A DNA stretch of 64,000 nucleotides from Streptomyces europaeiscabiei (GTDB lineage: Bacteria; Actinomycetota; Actinomycetes; Streptomycetales; Streptomycetaceae), in the NCBI RefSeq assembly GCF_036346855.1, contig NZ_CP107841.1:8560001-8624000 (forward strand). Reading direction: 5' to 3'. The notes under the pieces are model-generated. The model made no database searches, was not told the origin of the DNA, and saw only the letters and a list, made by a program, of their open reading frames with translations. Each line of letters begins with the position of its first letter. Position 1 is the stretch's first letter. The position numbers and the translations under genes are program-made. This document shows positions 25,512 through 32,896 of the stretch, piece after piece.

Positions 25512-26257
25512 GCACGTACGTCTACGGCATCACGGCGAGCTCGCACCCCGCACTCCCCGAGGGCATGGGGGGAGTGGGCGACCCGGCGCGCCCGGTGCGC
25601 GTCCTCAGGGAGGGCGAGCTGGCGGCGATCGTCAGTGAGGCTCCCGAGGGGCTGCGCCCCAAGCGCAAGGACCTGCTCGCCCACCAGAACGTTCTGGGCG
25701 AGGCGGGTGCGGGCGGTTCGCTGCTGCCCATGCGGTTCGGCAGCGTCGCACCGGACGACGCGTCCGTCACCGGGGTGCTCGCCGAACGCGCGAAGCACTA
25801 CCTGGAACGGCTCGGCGCCCTCGACGGCAAGGTCGAGTACAACGTGAAGGCCAGCCACGACGAAGAGGCCGTGCTGCACCGCGTGATGGGCGAGAACCCC
25901 GAGCTGCGCGCCCTCACCGAGGCCAACCGGCAGGCGGGCGGCGGCACTTACGAGGACCGGCTGCGGCTCGGCGAGATGGTCGTCGCCGCGGTGCAGGCCC
26001 GCGAGGCCGACGACGCGGCGGAGCTGCGGCGGGCACTGGAACCGGCCGCCGCGGCCGTCAGCGCGGGCCCCGACTCCACCGGCTGGCTGGCCAATCTGTC
26101 GTTCCTCGTGGACCGGCAGTCGGCCGCGGCGTTCCTCGACGCCGTGGAGGACGTCCGCAAGAGCCATCAGCACATCGACGTGCGCGTGAACGGGCCGCTG
26201 CCGCCGTACAGCTTCGTCGAACCGGGGCCCGCGCAGCCCGCTGGGACGACGCACTGA
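25508..26257 (+). CDS. gvpF: gas vesicle protein GvpF
   Basis: A 249-residue GvpF/GvpL-family protein, a minor gas vesicle component thought to act as a chaperone or nucleator binding GvpA monomers. It starts STYVYGITASSHPALP, has the mid-protein LLPMRFGSVAPDDASVTGVL and YNVKASHDEEAV segments and ends SFLVDRQSAAAFLDAVEDV followed by VNGPLPPYSFVE, all family marks. GTG start, overlapping the gvpA stop by 4 bp. A paralogue, gvpL, lies later in the operon. Confidence 0.9.
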   Translation: MSTYVYGITASSHPALPEGMGGVGDPARPVRVLREGELAAIVSEAPEGLRPKRKDLLAHQNVLGEAGAGGSLLPMRFGSVAPDDASVTGVLAERAKHYLERLGALDGKVEYNVKASHDEEAVLHRVMGENPELRALTEANRQAGGGTYEDRLRLGEMVVAAVQAREADDAAELRRALEPAAAAVSAGPDSTGWLANLSFLVDRQSAAAFLDAVEDVRKSHQHIDVRVNGPLPPYSFVEPGPAQPAGTTH

Positions 26258-26324
26258 CAGTGCGTTCCGCGCGTGTCCACGGCGCGTCGCACGTACGGCG
26301 TTCCAAGGCTGGGGAGGCGAATAC

Positions 26325-26588
26325 ATGGGACTGATCACCGAGGTGCTGCTGCTGCCGTTCGCGCCGGTGCGCGGCAGCCTCTGGGCGGTGCGACAAGTCG
26401 TCACCGAGGCCGAGCGTCAGTACTACGACCCGGCGGCCGTCCGTGCCGATCTCGCCCGCCTCGAGCAGCGGCTCGAGGCGGGCGAGATCGACGAGGAGGA
26501 GTTCGACCGGCTGGAGGACGAACTCCTGGACCGGCTGGAGATCAGCTCGCAGAGGAGCACAGGAACCGGGAACGGGACGACACAATGA
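26325..26588 (+). CDS. gvpG: gas vesicle protein GvpG
   Basis: An 87-residue mostly helical protein: MGLITEVLLLPFAPVRGSLW at the N-terminus, then an acidic coiled-coil-like segment LARLEQRLEAGEIDEEEFDRLEDELLDRL. This is the usual GvpG composition. It is an accessory protein interacting with GvpF/GvpL. There is a 67-bp gap after gvpF, so it has its own ribosome site (GGGGAGG). The stop overlaps gvpY by ATGA. Confidence 0.85.
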   Translation: MGLITEVLLLPFAPVRGSLWAVRQVVTEAERQYYDPAAVRADLARLEQRLEAGEIDEEEFDRLEDELLDRLEISSQRSTGTGNGTTQ

Positions 26589-27262
26589 ATCGAATCGGAC
26601 TGGGCCTCGCCGTAGGGGCCGGATACGTCCTCGGACGTACGAAGAAGATGAAACTCGCCTTCGCGGTCGGCACCATGGTGGCGGGCAGGCGGATGCAGCT
26701 GAGCCCGCGGGCGCTCGCGGACCTGGTGTCCCGGCAACTGCAGGACAACCCGCAGTTCAAGGAGATCGGGGACCAGCTCCGCGGGGACCTGCGCGGTGTC
26801 GGCAAGGCGGCCACCGGGGCGCTGATCGAGCGGCAGATCGAGGGGCTCGCGAGCCGACTGCACGGACGCACCTCGCAGATGCGGGACCAGCTCGCCGGAG
26901 TGGCACCGGACCTGCCGGGTCGCGGCGGGCAGGACCGCGAGGACGAGTACGTGGACGAGGCGGACGACGACGAGTACGCCGACACGCGTGACGAGTACGA
27001 CGAGGAACCCGAGGAGGAGCCCTCGCGCAGGAGGCCGGCGAAGAAGGCCGCGCCCAAGTCGCAGGGGAAGGCCGCGCCCAAGTCGCAGGGGAGGCCGGCC
27101 GCGAAGAAGGCTCCCGCCGAGAAGACCGCCGCCCCGGCGGGGAAGGCACCGGCCAAGAGGGCGACCGCCAAGAAGGCCGCCCCCGGCAAGGCCCCGGCCA
27201 GGAAGAACGCCCGCAGGGCCACCGGGTCGCGGGCCACGCGGGGAGGCGGCGACGATGACTGA
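26585..27262 (+). CDS. gvpY: actinobacterial gas-vesicle-cluster protein GvpY (basic histone-like tail)
   Basis: A 225-residue protein found in streptomycete gvp clusters. The first 105 residues are a helical region with a hydrophobic start (RIGLGLAVGAGYVLGR) and repeated small helices. An acidic linker (about 118-145, Asp/Glu/Tyr) is followed by a Lys/Ala/Pro tail of about 80 residues resembling bacterial histone H1-like tails, including two near-identical copies of KKAAPKSQGK. No enzymatic motif. Its role in vesicle assembly is unknown. It overlaps both neighbours (ATGA with gvpG, 8 bp with gvpZ). Confidence 0.8.
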   Translation: MNRIGLGLAVGAGYVLGRTKKMKLAFAVGTMVAGRRMQLSPRALADLVSRQLQDNPQFKEIGDQLRGDLRGVGKAATGALIERQIEGLASRLHGRTSQMRDQLAGVAPDLPGRGGQDREDEYVDEADDDEYADTRDEYDEEPEEEPSRRRPAKKAAPKSQGKAAPKSQGRPAAKKAPAEKTAAPAGKAPAKRATAKKAAPGKAPARKNARRATGSRATRGGGDDD

Positions 27263-28466
27263 GACCCTCGGCGCGGCGAACGGACGCGCGACGGACCGGG
27301 CGAAGGACGCGACGCAGAGCAACCCGCTCTCCGAAGTGGTCCACGGTGAGGCCGTCGACCACCTCAAGGCCGAGGCCCGGGAGTATCTGGCCGCCCAGGC
27401 GCAGCGGCTCCTGGTCGGTGCCGGCCGCAAGCTCGGCGAGACGACCGGCAGGCTCAACGACATCGCCGACGGCAACAGCCCCGGCTTCGCCAAGCTCGCC
27501 CTCGACGGCGGGCGCAAGCTTGCCGAGGGCAAGGGGCCGCTGCGCACCGCCCTGGAGGTGGGCGCGGGCCGCGCCAAGGACAACGTGCTGGGCGCCTTCA
27601 AGAGCCTCGGCGCCGGCAAGGGCAAACGCAAGGGCGGCTCGGGCAGCAAGCCCACGGTGATCATCGAGTCCGTCGACGTCGGGGTGCCGGTGCGCACCGC
27701 GTACGACCAGTGGACCCAGTTCCAGAGCTTCAGCACCTTCGCCAAGGGGGTGAAGAGCGCCAACCAGGCCGACGACACCCACTCCGACTGGCAGCTGAAG
27801 GTCTTCTGGTCCAGCCGCAGCTGGAAGGCACACACCATCGAACAGGTGCCCGATGAACGGATCACCTGGACGTCGGAGGGCGCCAAGGGAACCACGAAGG
27901 GCGCCGTCTCCTTCCACTCCGTCGCGGACAACCTCACCCGGGTTCTGCTGGTCCTGGAGTACTACCCGAAGGGCCTCTTCGAGAAGACCGGCAACATCTG
28001 GCGTGCCCAGGGCCGCCGGGCCCGGCTCGACCTCAAGAACTTCGCCCGCTTCATCACACTCAGGGGCGAGGCCGAGGACGGCTGGCGCGGCGAGATCCGC
28101 GACGGCGAGGTCGTCGTCAGCCACGAGGACGCCCTCGCGGAGGAGGAGCGGGAGGAGCTGCCTGAGGACGAGGCGCCTGAGGACGAGGCGTCGGAGGACG
28201 GTGAGGCCGAGTACGCGGACGAGGAGCCGGACCCGGACGAGGAGCCCCGCGACTCCGACGAGGCGTACGAGCCGGACGAGACCGACGAGTACGCCGACGA
28301 GGACGACCCGGAGGACGCGGAGGACGCGGAGGACGCGGAAGAGGTCCCCGAGGACGAGTACGAGGACGTTCCCGAGGCCGAGGGTGACGCCGGGGAGGAC
28401 ATCGCGGAGGAACCGTACGAGGATGAGGACGAGGAACCGGCCGCCGCGGGCAGGAGTCGTCGATGA
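27255..28466 (+). CDS. gvpZ: gas-vesicle-cluster SRPBCC protein GvpZ with acidic tail
   Basis: A 403-residue protein. An N-terminal helical region (about 1-125) ends in a GKGKRKGGSGSK linker. An SRPBCC/polyketide-cyclase-like domain (about 130-275) begins VIIESVDVGVPVRTAYDQWTQF and contains HTIEQVPDERITWTSEG. The last 110 residues are almost purely Asp/Glu with Pro, Ala and Tyr. The tail is the charge opposite of the GvpY tail encoded just before, suggesting the two proteins contact each other (inference). The gvpY stop and gvpZ start overlap by 8 bp; the stop overlaps gvpJ by ATGA. Confidence 0.8.
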   Translation: MTETLGAANGRATDRAKDATQSNPLSEVVHGEAVDHLKAEAREYLAAQAQRLLVGAGRKLGETTGRLNDIADGNSPGFAKLALDGGRKLAEGKGPLRTALEVGAGRAKDNVLGAFKSLGAGKGKRKGGSGSKPTVIIESVDVGVPVRTAYDQWTQFQSFSTFAKGVKSANQADDTHSDWQLKVFWSSRSWKAHTIEQVPDERITWTSEGAKGTTKGAVSFHSVADNLTRVLLVLEYYPKGLFEKTGNIWRAQGRRARLDLKNFARFITLRGEAEDGWRGEIRDGEVVVSHEDALAEEEREELPEDEAPEDEASEDGEAEYADEEPDPDEEPRDSDEAYEPDETDEYADEDDPEDAEDAEDAEEVPEDEYEDVPEAEGDAGEDIAEEPYEDEDEEPAAAGRSRR

Positions 28467-28831
28467 CCTTCCCGAGCCGAGTCCCCGAGCCGTACGGCCA
28501 GAGCGGCGGGAGTGCCAACCTGGCCGACATCCTGGAGCGTGTACTCGACAAAGGTCTGGTGATCGCGGGTGACATCCGCATCAACCTGCTCGACATCGAA
28601 CTGCTCACGATCAAGCTGCGCCTGATCGTCGCCTCCGTCGACAAGGCCAAGGAGATGGGGATCGACTGGTGGGAGACCGACCCGGCGCTGTCGTCCAACG
28701 CCCGCCGCGACGAACTCTCCCGTGAGAACGCCGAGTTGCGTGCCCGGCTCGCGGAGCTGGACGAGGGCGGGTACCGGCGGGAGCCGGAGCCGGCCATCGA
28801 GCGCGACCGCGCCAGAGAGGAGCCCTCATGA
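28463..28831 (+). CDS. gvpJ: gas vesicle protein GvpJ
   Basis: A 122-residue GvpA paralogue used at vesicle tips or in nucleation. The core (about 17-70) is ANLADILERVLDKGLVIAGD, then IRINLLDIELLTIKLRLIVAS, then VDKAKEMGIDWWE, where the conserved DWW distinguishes GvpJ from GvpA. A Glu/Arg-rich coil follows (residues 80-122). It overlaps gvpZ and gvpL by ATGA at both ends. Confidence 0.88.
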   Translation: MTFPSRVPEPYGQSGGSANLADILERVLDKGLVIAGDIRINLLDIELLTIKLRLIVASVDKAKEMGIDWWETDPALSSNARRDELSRENAELRARLAELDEGGYRREPEPAIERDRAREEPS

Positions 28832-29622
28832 CCGGACTGCGTTACGTGTACGCCGTCTGCCACCCCTTCGACGCGGCGCTCCAGTCCCAGCTCAAGGGGG
28901 TCGCGGGCGCGCCGCCCCGGCAGCTGCGCCACCACGACCTGATCGCCGTGGTCAGCGAGGTGCCGGAGCGAGACTTCGCGGAGCAGCCGCTGCGCGCCCA
29001 TCTGGAGGACCTGGACTGGCTCACCGAGACCGCCCGCGCCCACCAGAGCGTGATCGACGCCCTCACCGTCGTCACCACGCCCCTGCCGCTCCGGCTCGGC
29101 ACCGTGTTCCGCGACGACAGCGGCGTACGGGTCATGCTGGAGGCCCGGGAGGAGGGCTTCCGGCGGACCCTGGACCGGCTGGCGGGCCGGGTGGAGTGGG
29201 GCGTCAAGGTGTACGCGGAGTCCGAGGAGCAGGAGCGGCCCCAGGCGCCCGCGAAGGTCTCCTCCGGGCGCGACTATCTGCGCCAGCGGCGGCGGAGCCA
29301 CCGGGCCCACGAGGAGATGTGGGAGAACGCCGACCGGTTCGCTCGCGGTCTGCACGGCACCCTCTCGGAGTTCGCCGAGGACACCCGGCTGCACGCTCCG
29401 CAGAATTCCGCGCTCTCCGGCGTTCCGGGACGCAATGTGCTGAACGCGGCCTACCTGGTGCCGCGGGCCCATTCCGAGGAGTTCGTGGAACTGGTGGACC
29501 GCACGAAGGGCGAGGAACCGGGATTGCGGGTGGAACTCACCGGGCCTTGGGCGGTCTATTCCTTCAGCGGAGAGAGCGAAGAGGGCCGGGAGGGCGTGGA
29601 GAGTGTGGAGGACGGCCCGTGA
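28828..29622 (+). CDS. gvpL: gas vesicle protein GvpL
   Basis: A 264-residue GvpF/GvpL-family protein, paralogous to GvpF in this operon. It starts TGLRYVYAVCHPFDA and has LPLRLGTVFRDDSGVRVML and the WGVKVYAESEEQ segment with an Arg-rich insert (LRQRRRSHRAH). It ends NVLNAAYLVPRAHSEEFVEL and LRVELTGPWAVYSF. A chaperone-like or tip component. GTGA overlap with gvpS. Confidence 0.9.
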   Translation: MTGLRYVYAVCHPFDAALQSQLKGVAGAPPRQLRHHDLIAVVSEVPERDFAEQPLRAHLEDLDWLTETARAHQSVIDALTVVTTPLPLRLGTVFRDDSGVRVMLEAREEGFRRTLDRLAGRVEWGVKVYAESEEQERPQAPAKVSSGRDYLRQRRRSHRAHEEMWENADRFARGLHGTLSEFAEDTRLHAPQNSALSGVPGRNVLNAAYLVPRAHSEEFVELVDRTKGEEPGLRVELTGPWAVYSFSGESEEGREGVESVEDGP

Positions 29623-29807
29623 CCGTGATCGAACGTCGTGAAGTGGCCCTGGTTGATCTCCTCGACCGGCTTCTCGCCGGCGGGGTCGTCATCACCGGTG
29701 ACCTCACCCTGCGCATCGCGGACGTCGATCTCGTCCGCATCGACCTGAACGCGCTGATCAGCTCCGTGAACGAACAGGTTCCGTCACCCTGGGGAGGTAT
29801 CGAGTGA
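29619..29807 (+). CDS. gvpS: gas vesicle protein GvpS
   Basis: A 62-residue minimal member of the GvpA/J/M/S fold: ALVDLLDRLLAGGVVITGDL, then TLRIADVDLVRIDLNALISSV. A minor shell or nucleation component in actinobacterial and some firmicute clusters. GTG start overlapping gvpL, and stop overlapping gvpK by GTGA. Confidence 0.85.
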   Translation: MTVIERREVALVDLLDRLLAGGVVITGDLTLRIADVDLVRIDLNALISSVNEQVPSPWGGIE

Positions 29808-30085
29808 CCGGCCGCAACCGTGTCGAACTGGAGCCCGACACGGTGGAGAGGGACCTGGTCAAGCTGGTCCTGACCGTGGTCGAGCTGCTGCGCCAGCTCA
29901 TGGAGCGGCAGGCGCTGCGCCGCTTCGACACCGGGGAACTCTCGGAGGACCAGGAAGAGCGCATCGGGCTCACGCTGATGCTGCTCGACGACCGGATGAC
30001 CGAGCTGCGCGAGCGTTACGGACTGCGGCCCGAGGACCTCAACCTGGACCTCGGGCCGCTCGGACCGTTGCTACCGCGCGAATGA
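29804..30085 (+). CDS. gvpK: gas vesicle protein GvpK
   Basis: A 93-residue helical accessory protein. It has VERDLVKLVLTVVELLRQLMERQALRRFDTGELSEDQEERIGLTLMLLDDRMTEL in sequence order, the standard GvpK core, and a GLRPEDLNLDLGPLG terminus. Last gene of the gvp operon. GTG start coupled to gvpS, and a hairpin follows 9 bp after the stop. Confidence 0.9.
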   Translation: MTGRNRVELEPDTVERDLVKLVLTVVELLRQLMERQALRRFDTGELSEDQEERIGLTLMLLDDRMTELRERYGLRPEDLNLDLGPLGPLLPRE

Positions 30086-30093
30086 ATCAGGGG

Positions 30094-30124
30094 GTGGATT
30101 CACCTGTGGCGCGGGTGAATTCAC
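30094..30124. terminator. hairpin ending the gas vesicle operon
   Basis: Arms GTGGATTCACC (30094-30104) and GGTGAATTCAC (30114-30124), 11 bp with one mismatch and a 9-base loop, directly after gvpK. The right arm overlaps the stop codon of the convergent small hydrophobic frame. Confidence 0.6.
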
Positions 30125-30288
30125 CACTTGTACCAGCGTCCCCTTCCGCCGGATGCGGACGTGCCGCGCACCAGGAATCCGAGGAGCCACAGCACCAGAA
30201 CAGCAAGTGCGATGTACCAGAGAACCTCGACCGCGAATCCGGCACCGAAGAGAATCAGCACCAGCAGCAGTACCAGCAGGATGGGAAC
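30121..30288 (-). pseudogene. small hydrophobic membrane protein frame lacking a start codon
   Basis: A 55-codon frame reading PILLVLLLVLILFGAGFAV, then a second helix with LWYIALAVLVLWLLGFLVRG and a GRGRWYKW end. This is a common streptomycete single- or double-helix hydrophobic protein. A perfect AGGAGG site (30303-30298) is present, but where the ATG should be, 6 bases later, the sequence reads TGA followed by GTT in frame. The first standard in-frame start is an internal GTG at 30261, far from the ribosome site. Either the gene is dead, uses a non-standard start, or the base call here is wrong. The function of the family is unknown. Confidence 0.6.
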
Positions 30289-30332
30289 TCAGGCGAACCT
30301 CCTGATGGTCAGGGTTTCCAGAATGTTCCCTT

Positions 30333-31154
30333 TCAGGCCGTCTTACGGCAGAGAATTTCTCCGTGCAGTACGGCGAACCAGCCGTCCTCCTGCCGCCCCC
30401 ATTCCCGCCAGGCCGCCTCGATCGCGTGGAGCCGCTCGACCGTCGCGTGACCGCTCTCCGTGGCCCGCTCGGCGTACGCGGAGGCGACCGTCCGGTCCGC
30501 CCACAGTCCGCTCCACCACGCCCGCTCGTCCGCCGTGGCGTAGGTCCAGGTGGCGGAGGTGGCCGTGATGTCGGTGAGCCCGGCGCGCAGGGCCCATGAC
30601 TTCAGCCGGCGTCCCGCGTCGGGCTCACCGCCGTTGGCTCGGGCCACCCGGCGGTACAGGTCCAGCCAGTCGTCCATGCCCGGCGACTCGGGGAACCAGG
30701 TCATCGCCGCGTAGTCGGAGTCGCGGACGGCGATCAGACCGCCCGGCCTGGTCACCCGGCGCATCTCGCGCAGCGCCTGCACCGGGTCGCCGACGTGCTG
30801 GAGCACCTGGTGCGCGTGGACCACGCAGAAGGTGTCGTCCGGGTGGTCCAGCGCGTGGACGTCCGCGACGGCGAAGTCCACGTTGTGCAGGCCGCGTCCG
30901 GCGGCCGTGGCGCGGGCCTGGTCCAGGATGCCGGGGGCGTGGTCGACGCCGGTGACCTGCCCGTCCGGGACCAGGGCGGCCAGGTCCGCGGTGATGGTGC
31001 CCGGACCGCAGCCGATGTCCAGGATCCTCATGTGGGGCTTCAGCGAACCGAGGAGGTAGGCCGCCGAGTTGGCGGCCGTCCGCCAGGTGTGCGAGCGCAG
31101 CACCGACTCATGGTGTCCGTGCGTGTAGACGGCGGTCTCCCGTGCCTTCGACAT
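30333..31154 (-). CDS. class I SAM-dependent methyltransferase (UbiE/COQ5-like)
   Basis: A 273-residue methyltransferase. Motif I is ILDIGCGPGTITADLA (about 43-58), motif II the D in VTGVDHAPG, motif IV VVHAHQVLQHVGDPVQALREM, followed by RVTRPGGLIAVRD. The C-terminal half is Trp-rich. The family includes quinone and sterol methyltransferases, but the real substrate is unknown. The ATG at 31154 gives the common N-terminus YTHGHHESVLRSHTWRTA. Convergent with the gas vesicle operon. Confidence 0.88.
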   Translation of the reverse strand: MSKARETAVYTHGHHESVLRSHTWRTAANSAAYLLGSLKPHMRILDIGCGPGTITADLAALVPDGQVTGVDHAPGILDQARATAAGRGLHNVDFAVADVHALDHPDDTFCVVHAHQVLQHVGDPVQALREMRRVTRPGGLIAVRDSDYAAMTWFPESPGMDDWLDLYRRVARANGGEPDAGRRLKSWALRAGLTDITATSATWTYATADERAWWSGLWADRTVASAYAERATESGHATVERLHAIEAAWREWGRQEDGWFAVLHGEILCRKTA

Positions 31155-31265
31155 GGCCGTTCCCCTTCCACGAGGTCCGTGAGGTCCACGAGTTCGTCCT
31201 CGAACCGTACGCGACCGTGCCGAATAATGAGACCGCCGTCTTGAATTGTGGACTCGCGCGGTGGG

Positions 31266-32759
31266 TCAGTGCACCGGCACCGGACGGTAGACCGTCAGCG
31301 CCTCCGGGATCTTCCGGAGCGTCAGATCCCCTTTGGTCTCGGTGACTTCGCCGTCGTACGCGAGCAGGGTGCCGGGCGCGATGCCGTCCACCCGGAGCCG
31401 CCGTACGCGGACCGCCGCGTGGGCCGGGGTGCGGGTCAGCGGGCCGGCGACGGCCGCGGCCAGCAGCCGCAGGGCCGGGCGGCGGCCGCCGTGCACGACA
31501 CGGACGTCCAGCAGCCCGTCGGCGAGGTCGAACCGCCGGGCCGGGGCGAGGCCCAGCTGGTGGTACGTGCCGTTGCCCGCGAAGAGCAGCCAGATCGGGC
31601 GCGGCCGGCCCTCGAAGGTGGCCTGCAGCGGTTGGCGGTCGGAGCGCAGGACGCGAAGTGCCGCGATCACGCCCGCCGGCCAGCCGCCGATCACCTTCTC
31701 CCAGCGCTCCCGCTCCCGCACCAGCTCGGGATAGACGCCCAGGCTGAACGTGTTGACGAAGTGGCCCTCCGTGTCACCGGTCGTGAAGTGCCCCACGTCC
31801 ACCCGGACGGCCTCGCCCCGGCGCACCGCGCGGCCCAGGTCGCGTACGTCCTCCACACCGAGGTCGTACGCGAAATGATTGAGCGTGCCGCCGGGGAGAA
31901 CGGCGAGGGGGAGGCCGTGGCGCAGGGCCACCTCGGCGGCGGCGTTCACCGTGCCGTCGCCGCCGCACACGCCGAGCACGCGCGCATGGGCGGCGGCCTT
32001 CTCCAGCTCGGCCTTCACGTCCTCCGGTTCGCACTCCACGGTCTCGGCCCCGGGCAGCACGTCCCGCAGGGCGCGCACCCGGTCCGACGTCCCCGAGGCC
32101 AGGTTGGCGACCACGACCAGGCCGTCCCCGTCCGGCAGCGCGGGCGCGTCCACGTACGGGCGGCCGGGCGGCGGGAGCTGGTCGTGGGTCGGCACGATGC
32201 CCCGTACGGCGTAGGCGGCGCCCACGCCCAGGGCGGCGCCCACCAGCACGTCGCTGGGGAAGTGCACACCGGTGTACACACGGGACAGAGCCACGGCGGT
32301 CGCCAGCGGTGCGACCGCCGCGCCCCAGCCGCGCGACTCCAGGGCGACGCCGGCCGCGAAGGCGGCGGCGGAGGCGGAGTGGCCCGACGGGAAGGACGTG
32401 GTGATCGGCTGCCGTTTGAGCCGGCGCGTCAGCGGGACGTGGTCCAGGACCGGGCGTGGGCGGCGGATCGAGCGCTTGCCGAGGGTGTTGATCGTCGCCG
32501 AGGCGAGTGCGAGCGACGCGACGCCCCGGACGGCTGCCCGGCGGGCCCTCGGGCTCCGGGTCGCGGCGATCGCCGCCGCCGTGGCGAACCACAGCACACC
32601 GTGGTTCGCCGCGCGACTGAGCTTGGGCAGCATGGGGTGGGCGCCGGGCCAGTCGCGGGTCGCCACCGCGTGGAACAGGCGGCTGTCCGCGGCGAGGAAG
32701 CGGTCACGGAGGATGTGGTGGCCCGGGGGGCGGACGGTGAGGTCGACGTCTGGGGTCAT
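31266..32759 (-). CDS. fusion of PAP2 phosphatase and diacylglycerol/lipid kinase catalytic domain
   Basis: A 497-residue two-domain lipid enzyme. Residues about 20-200 are a PAP2 membrane phosphatase with SFPSGHSASAAAFAAG and SRVYTGVHFPSDVLVGA, i.e. the PSGH and SRxxxxxHxxxD catalytic motifs. Residues about 215-497 are a DAGK_cat (LCB5/YegS-like) kinase with GVCGGDGTVNAAAE and LPGGTLNHFA. The two halves perform opposite reactions (removing and adding phosphate), suggesting control of a phosphatidate/diacylglycerol or polyprenol pool at the membrane. This fusion is recurrent in actinomycetes. ATG 32759 starts the homologous part. Confidence 0.88.
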   Translation of the reverse strand: MTPDVDLTVRPPGHHILRDRFLAADSRLFHAVATRDWPGAHPMLPKLSRAANHGVLWFATAAAIAATRSPRARRAAVRGVASLALASATINTLGKRSIRRPRPVLDHVPLTRRLKRQPITTSFPSGHSASAAAFAAGVALESRGWGAAVAPLATAVALSRVYTGVHFPSDVLVGAALGVGAAYAVRGIVPTHDQLPPPGRPYVDAPALPDGDGLVVVANLASGTSDRVRALRDVLPGAETVECEPEDVKAELEKAAAHARVLGVCGGDGTVNAAAEVALRHGLPLAVLPGGTLNHFAYDLGVEDVRDLGRAVRRGEAVRVDVGHFTTGDTEGHFVNTFSLGVYPELVRERERWEKVIGGWPAGVIAALRVLRSDRQPLQATFEGRPRPIWLLFAGNGTYHQLGLAPARRFDLADGLLDVRVVHGGRRPALRLLAAAVAGPLTRTPAHAAVRVRRLRVDGIAPGTLLAYDGEVTETKGDLTLRKIPEALTVYRPVPVH

Positions 32760-32896
32760 GTGTCCACGGGTACCCCATGAGGGCACGAGCGTGTCGGGCG
32801 GGGTGCCGTTGGCGCCAGGGGGCTGATCCTGCCGGAACCGGGCAGGTCGGGAAATGGATTTGCTCGGTTGTTCCCCTGCCTCGGACAATGCGCCCC

